From: a virus
Virus record (IMG/VR): IMGVR_UViG_3300036852_000375
Coordinates: 1-31,179 of that record
Reading direction: 5' to 3' (one strand)
DNA length: 31,179 bases
The notes under the pieces are model-generated. The model was not told where the DNA came from. It worked only from the letters and a program-made list of their open reading frames with translations, and did no database searches. The position numbers and the translations under genes are program-made. Each line of letters opens with the position of its first letter. Position 1 is the first letter of the stretch. This document shows positions 28,085 to 31,179 of this stretch, piece by piece.

Positions 28085-28766
28085 CCGTCCTTGGTCTCCC
28101 CCCAGGCAGGCCCTTGGCCCGCTCCCAGGCGAACCCCGGGTGATAGATCCGGTAACGCTGAACCACGCCCGCGGCCCCCCCCTTCCAGCCGGCTCTCCGG
28201 ACTGCCTCTCCGTAGGAGGAGGCGGTCAACAAGGCCTCGCTCAGTTGCCGGCACTGGTCCGAGCAGCGGTGCAGCGTGGCCACCATGATCGTCACGTCCG
28301 GGTGGTGGATCCTCAGCCGCCGACGCAAGTTCTCAGCTTGAATCCCCAGATCCCGGCTGGCCGCTCCGATGTCCACAGGGGCGGGGCGTGAGAGCAGCGA
28401 GCGGCACGTAGCATCGCATCGGTGGGGACGGGGGGGCCACCATGCTCTCTTGGCCAGCGCGGAGATGGCCTGGTGTGAGACGCGGAGCCTGGTGGCGATC
28501 TCATCCATGGTGGCCCCGGTCTTGTGCATCTCGAGTGCCACCGCTGTCTGCTCGGCCCCAAGGCGGCGGCCCAGGCGCCAGGGCTTACTGGGCGGCGGCG
28601 GGGCGATCCCGAACCGCTTGGCCAACCCGAGGAAGCTGGTGATGGAGATACCGAGACGGTCGGCAAGCTCTTGACGTGACGCCCTAGGGTCGGCGGCCAC
28701 AACGTCCGCGATGACCCGTCTCTTGGTCTCCTGCACCGCATCACGAAGGGTTCCGGCCGCGATCAC
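28059..28766 (-). CDS. Multi-helix-turn-helix protein with duplicated Cys modules
   Basis: GTG 28766 overlaps the previous stop as GTGA, giving 235 aa. Residues 28-53 (SRQELADRLGISITSFLGLA) and 84-107 (GATMDEIATRLRVSHQAISA) are two HTH motifs. A repeated module follows: HRCDATCRSLL (Cys117/121) then a helix pair ending RIHHP at 152-156, and HRCSDQCRQLS (Cys168/172) then a helix pair ending RIYHP at 206-210. The repeat looks like an ancient duplication of a C-x3-C plus HTH unit. A multi-site DNA-binding protein is likely, for example a regulator or terminase-like recognition protein. The operator at 28070-28084 lies in its own 3' end. Confidence 0.7.
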   Translation of the reverse strand: MIAAGTLRDAVQETKRRVIADVVAADPRASRQELADRLGISITSFLGLAKRFGIAPPPPSKPWRLGRRLGAEQTAVALEMHKTGATMDEIATRLRVSHQAISALAKRAWWPPRPHRCDATCRSLLSRPAPVDIGAASRDLGIQAENLRRRLRIHHPDVTIMVATLHRCSDQCRQLSEALLTASSYGEAVRRAGWKGGAAGVVQRYRIYHPGFAWERAKGLPGGRPRTVDRASTEG

Positions 28767-29026
28767 TTCGCCCCCATCGCCTTGGCCCAGCGGAGCAGGT
28801 TCCGGATGATCGGCCGGGCCTGCTCGGCCTCGTCCACGAGGGACTGGATGGCCTTGCGGTTCAGGACCGCGTGCGGGTGCATGCGGTCCGGTGCCTGGTA
28901 GACCTCGACCATGTTGAATCGCTCGATCGGGTCCTCCTGGTCCACCTCCACCATGTTGAGGCCGAGCTCGGCGGCCTCCTCGAGGGCCATCGCCTTGAAG
29001 CGGGCCTTCTGGATCCGGCAAGCCAT
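28763..29026 (-). CDS. Small hypothetical helical protein
   Basis: The 87-aa protein starts in a TGATG overlap. It has a basic N-terminus, a repeated NMVEV element (residues about 24-28 and 38-42), and a C-terminal helix (IQSLVDEAEQARPIIRNLLR). No family is recognised. Confidence 0.6.
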   Translation of the reverse strand: MACRIQKARFKAMALEEAAELGLNMVEVDQEDPIERFNMVEVYQAPDRMHPHAVLNRKAIQSLVDEAEQARPIIRNLLRWAKAMGAK

Positions 29027-29220
29027 CAGCGGGCCTCCTCCACCAGCTGGATCATGGCCTCAGCCGGGACGCTCAGCCAGAAGGACCCACCATCATCCTT
29101 GTCCTGGAACTCGAGGACCTTGTCGCCGGGTCGCTCCCCCTTGGAGACCCGCGGCCGGGTCGTCGGCTTGAACTCGTACTCGTCGCCGTGGGCCGTCGTG
29201 ACCAGGAGGTTGTAGCTCAC
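29026..29220 (-). CDS. Small beta-rich hypothetical protein
   Basis: GTG 29220 overlaps the previous stop as GTGA. The 64-aa protein is mainly strands (SYNLLVTTAHGDEYEFKP, KVLEFQDKDDGGSFWLSVP) with a final helix. Function unknown. Confidence 0.6.
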   Translation of the reverse strand: MSYNLLVTTAHGDEYEFKPTTRPRVSKGERPGDKVLEFQDKDDGGSFWLSVPAEAMIQLVEEAR

Positions 29221-29738
29221 GGCTGGGCTCCTTGGGGCGGTCGCCCCGGTGCAGAACCCGAAGTCGGGAAGCGCCCCTCCTTGAGCAGCTGCCGGTAGTA
29301 GGCGGCGTCCGTCGGGTCGAGGAGCGGGGTTCTGCCCGGGTGGAGTGAGTACGGCTGGGCCTTTACGTCAGGAGTCTGCCCCTCTCTGTTATACGCGGGG
29401 CTCTGGAGGGCGTCGCTCATGGGCAAGCGGGGCCTGGGGATCGGGATGGTGTCCCCGCTCTGGAGGGCGTTGAGGTAGGCGAGGATGCAGCCCTCGAGCT
29501 CACTGTAGGGCATGACACCCGGCCTGGTGGGGGCACAGGAGGTGCGGAGCGCCAGGGTATAGAGGACTCCATCAGCCTGAGTCGCGGGGACCGCGGTGAT
29601 GGAGGCGGTGGCATGGGCGGTTCCGGCTGGGGCGTGGACCATGGCCGGAGGAGCCGGCTTCCGGTCCATGTTGTAGCCGGCGATCATGCCGCCGACGAAG
29701 ACGAGGGTGAGGCCGATCCAGCGGAGGGCGACGATCAT
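29217..29738 (-). CDS. Membrane-anchored exported protein (173 aa)
   Basis: ATG 29738 follows AAGGAG. The N-terminus VALRWIGLTLVFVGGMIAGY is a membrane anchor or uncleaved signal; the rest is Pro/Ala-rich, with two Cys (TSCAPTRPG, EGCILAYL) that may bond in the periplasm. The C-terminal part has DAAYYRQLLKEGRF. No family is recognised. Confidence 0.6.
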   Translation of the reverse strand: MIVALRWIGLTLVFVGGMIAGYNMDRKPAPPAMVHAPAGTAHATASITAVPATQADGVLYTLALRTSCAPTRPGVMPYSELEGCILAYLNALQSGDTIPIPRPRLPMSDALQSPAYNREGQTPDVKAQPYSLHPGRTPLLDPTDAAYYRQLLKEGRFPTSGSAPGRPPQGAQP

Positions 29739-29747
29739 GAGGTCTCC

Positions 29748-29924
29748 TTACCTGGGGCGATCGGGCCCCGGCTTGTAGTTGCGGGTCATGCTGTCCTTGC
29801 AGTGGACCGGGTACGCGACCTTGGGATCGACGGCGTGGAGGAAGAGCTTGCCCTGGGTGGTGAGCAGGATCCGGCGGTCGCAGCCGGTGCAGTAGCCGGT
29901 CCCCCGGGGCTGGCGCTTGGTCAT
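29748..29924 (-). CDS. Small zinc-type protein
   Basis: ATG 29924 overlaps the previous stop as ATGA, giving 58 aa. It has GYCTGCDRRILL and later HCKDS, a CxxC and a Cys/His site that may hold zinc, and many basic residues. Function unknown. Confidence 0.6.
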   Translation of the reverse strand: MTKRQPRGTGYCTGCDRRILLTTQGKLFLHAVDPKVAYPVHCKDSMTRNYKPGPDRPR

Positions 29925-30193
29925 GCCGGGTTCAGGATCCGGTGGGCGTTCACCGCCTTGATCCGGTGGGTCACGATCAGGTGGGCGAGCATCTGGGCCT
30001 CGGTGTGGGTCCGGTAGCCGCACTCGGTCGTGAAGGGCGGGGTCGTCGGGCCCGGCCAGGTCCAGCGGTTGCCCCCCTCGGCGCTGATCCCCGGCGTCAG
30101 GCTGAAGGGGGCGACCTTGAGCTCGCAGGCAAAGGCGTAGATCGCCGGGAGCTTGGGCTTGTTCGGCCCGCGGCTCCGGAATCCCTGTGTCAC
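29921..30193 (-). CDS. Small hypothetical protein with His-rich C-terminus
   Basis: GTG 30193 overlaps the previous stop as GTGA and gives 90 aa. The middle is Pro/Gly/Trp-rich (GGNRWTWPGPTTPPF) and the C-terminus ECGYRTHTEAQMLAHLIVTH has a single Cys with three His, reminiscent of half of a C2H2 finger but lacking the second Cys. Function unknown. Confidence 0.55.
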   Translation of the reverse strand: MTQGFRSRGPNKPKLPAIYAFACELKVAPFSLTPGISAEGGNRWTWPGPTTPPFTTECGYRTHTEAQMLAHLIVTHRIKAVNAHRILNPA

Positions 30194-30525
30194 CGCCGCC
30201 CCGCCTGGGCCTTGGCCCCGAGACACTCGGCCACGTCGATCAGTTTCCCGGCCGGGTCGTCGGGCCGAAGTTCGTCACAGCCTACCGCCTTCGCGGCCGC
30301 GTTGATCTTGTCGAGGCTTCGGATGACGGCGCCGGGGGGCAGGTTGTTGCGGCCGGGCGCGGCCTTCTCCGGGCTGGGCGTAGGCGGGGCCAGCACGGGC
30401 GTCGAGGCCTGGACCGGGACACCCTGATCGTTGACCTTCACGGCCTTGTCCTGGCTGGCGAGGTATCCGATCGCGCCGGCACCGACGACCATGATGAGAA
30501 GCGGGATTCCGATACCTCGGCTCAT
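30190..30525 (-). CDS. Small membrane-anchored protein (111 aa)
   Basis: ATG 30525 overlaps the previous stop as ATGA. The N-terminus has a membrane segment (GIPLLIMVVGAGAIGYLA); the Pro-rich middle is followed by a helix (VIRSLDKINAAAKAVGC) and a C-terminal helix with a second Cys (LIDVAECLG). The two Cys could form a disulphide outside the membrane. No family is recognised. Confidence 0.6.
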   Translation of the reverse strand: MSRGIGIPLLIMVVGAGAIGYLASQDKAVKVNDQGVPVQASTPVLAPPTPSPEKAAPGRNNLPPGAVIRSLDKINAAAKAVGCDELRPDDPAGKLIDVAECLGAKAQAGRR

Positions 30526-31179
30526 TGCACTCTCCGTACTGTGCCGGTCCAGAGCTCGTCGAGCTTCTCGGCCGGGACGCCAAGCGTCTGGGCTAGATCC
30601 TTGAACGTCGCCTCTTCCCCGTGCCGGGCGAGGTCGAGCAGGGTCTCGATGTGGGTCTTCTCCACCAGGTTCTCCAGGTAGGGGGTCTCGAAGGCCGGGT
30701 CCGGGAGCCTGGCCGAGCCATCCGGGAACACCTGGAGCGGGGTCGAGATCCCTTCCTGGGCCCGCCAGTTCGCGGCCAGCCGGGCGAGCTTGCGGATGGC
30801 CATGGCCGCCTGGCGGTGGCCCGGGAGGTACTCGTAGGTCTGGCCCAGGTCCCGTCCCTGGGTGAGCAGACTGGCGATCACGAGGAGGTGGTCCTTCTCG
30901 GCCACCAGCGGCCCGCGGTGGGCGGATGCTTCGTCCCAGAGCTTCCACCCGCCCGGGCTCTCGAGCGCGGCCTTCAGACCGGACAGGACGAAGACCGCCC
31001 ACTCCGACCGGCTGAAGATCAGGATGTCCTCCGAGGTGTGGTTCGGGATCCGGTCGGTCTCTCGGACTTGGTTGAGAATCCTGGGCCGGACCATGCGGAC
31101 GTAGATTTGCCCCGGGGCAAGATTGAAGGTCATCACGGTGACCATGCGCGGGGGCGGCAGGGTCCACCAGTCGGCCAGG
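30522..31179 (-). CDS. Hypothetical protein (about 207 aa or more), 5' end uncertain
   Basis: ATG 31145 gives 207 aa, but the frame stays open to the right edge and the codons above it (ADWWTLPPPRMVTV) read as protein, so the true start may lie outside. The protein is mostly helical: EWAVFVLSGLKAALESPGGW, QAAMAIRKLARLAANWRAQE, and near the end an HTH-like FKDLAQTLGVPAEKLDELW. The strand YVRMVRPRIL and the C-terminal HTH-like part suggest a DNA-linked function. No family is recognised. Confidence 0.55.
   Translation of the reverse strand, partial: LADWWTLPPPRMVTVMTFNLAPGQIYVRMVRPRILNQVRETDRIPNHTSEDILIFSRSEWAVFVLSGLKAALESPGGWKLWDEASAHRGPLVAEKDHLLVIASLLTQGRDLGQTYEYLPGHRQAAMAIRKLARLAANWRAQEGISTPLQVFPDGSARLPDPAFETPYLENLVEKTHIETLLDLARHGEEATFKDLAQTLGVPAEKLDELWTGTVRRVQ

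Noticed and set aside
30190-31167. A 325-residue minus-strand frame
   Set aside because: Only the last 111 residues (from ATG 30525) look like protein; the rest is an Arg/Pro-rich shadow of the 207-aa gene.
1-31179. CRISPR array, diversity-generating retroelement or insertion sequence
   Set aside because: No regularly spaced repeats, reverse transcriptase motifs or transposase with terminal inverted repeats were seen on reading either strand.

Overview
The window is a GC-rich (by eye about two thirds G+C), densely packed bacteriophage or prophage segment with no recognisable host housekeeping genes. The best anchors are an N4-gp56/DUF4043-type major capsid protein, a P22-like portal, a scaffold-like coiled-coil protein, a very large virion protein of tape-measure or ejection type, and an intact tyrosine recombinase. 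This combination suggests a temperate phage of podovirus-like design. Several lipobox lipoproteins, a possible spanin pair and an O-antigen-ligase-like protein suggest a Gram-negative (diderm) host. The host itself cannot be named from the sequence. No terminase, DNA polymerase, helicase or tail fibre was recognised, so the window is only part of the genome.

Layout. Almost everything lies on the minus strand, so transcription runs from high to low coordinates. (i) 31.2-28.1 kb: a chain of small overlapping accessory genes ending in a multi-HTH protein. (ii) 28.1-26.4 kb: two short operons, each preceded by a TTGAC-N5-GTCAA palindromic promoter. (iii) 26.5-23.0 kb: the only plus-strand genes (a small gene, the integrase and a small zinc-type protein; two further genes at 23.0-23.7 kb), interleaved with a minus-strand 262-aa gene and a small membrane protein. 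This looks like the lysogeny and integration region. (iv) 22.8-18.4 kb: small early or accessory genes, a LAGLIDADG homing endonuclease, a tRNA-Tyr, and two of three zincin-like metallopeptidase candidates. (v) 18.2-14.8 kb: a membrane/lysis-like cluster with a holin-like protein, a spanin-like pair, lipoproteins and tiny membrane or zinc-finger proteins. (vi) 14.8-6.7 kb: the giant virion protein, portal, a zinc-ribbon protein and a PD-(D/E)XK (VRR-NUC-like) nuclease, closed by a strong terminator. (vii) 6.5-0 kb: scaffold, capsid, a signal-peptide protein, a methyltransferase, an O-antigen-ligase-like membrane protein and virion proteins that run off the left edge.

How the genes fit together. 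The genes are tightly coupled by ATGA, GTGA and TGATG overlaps. Four minus-strand promoters share the same architecture: TTGACA-like -35, a 15-bp palindrome over the -35/spacer, and TAGGAT-like -10. Three of them have exactly 7 nt between the -10 and the ATG, which implies leaderless transcripts. A second palindrome, CTCTACCATGGTAGAG, occurs three times at 19.8, 22.8 and 26.4 kb. Together these look like a phage-encoded regulatory network that has not, to my knowledge, been described. The most unexpected cargo is the Wzy_C/WaaL-like O-antigen ligase with its overlapping methyltransferase inside the capsid operon, suggesting modification of host surface polysaccharide late in infection or in the lysogen.
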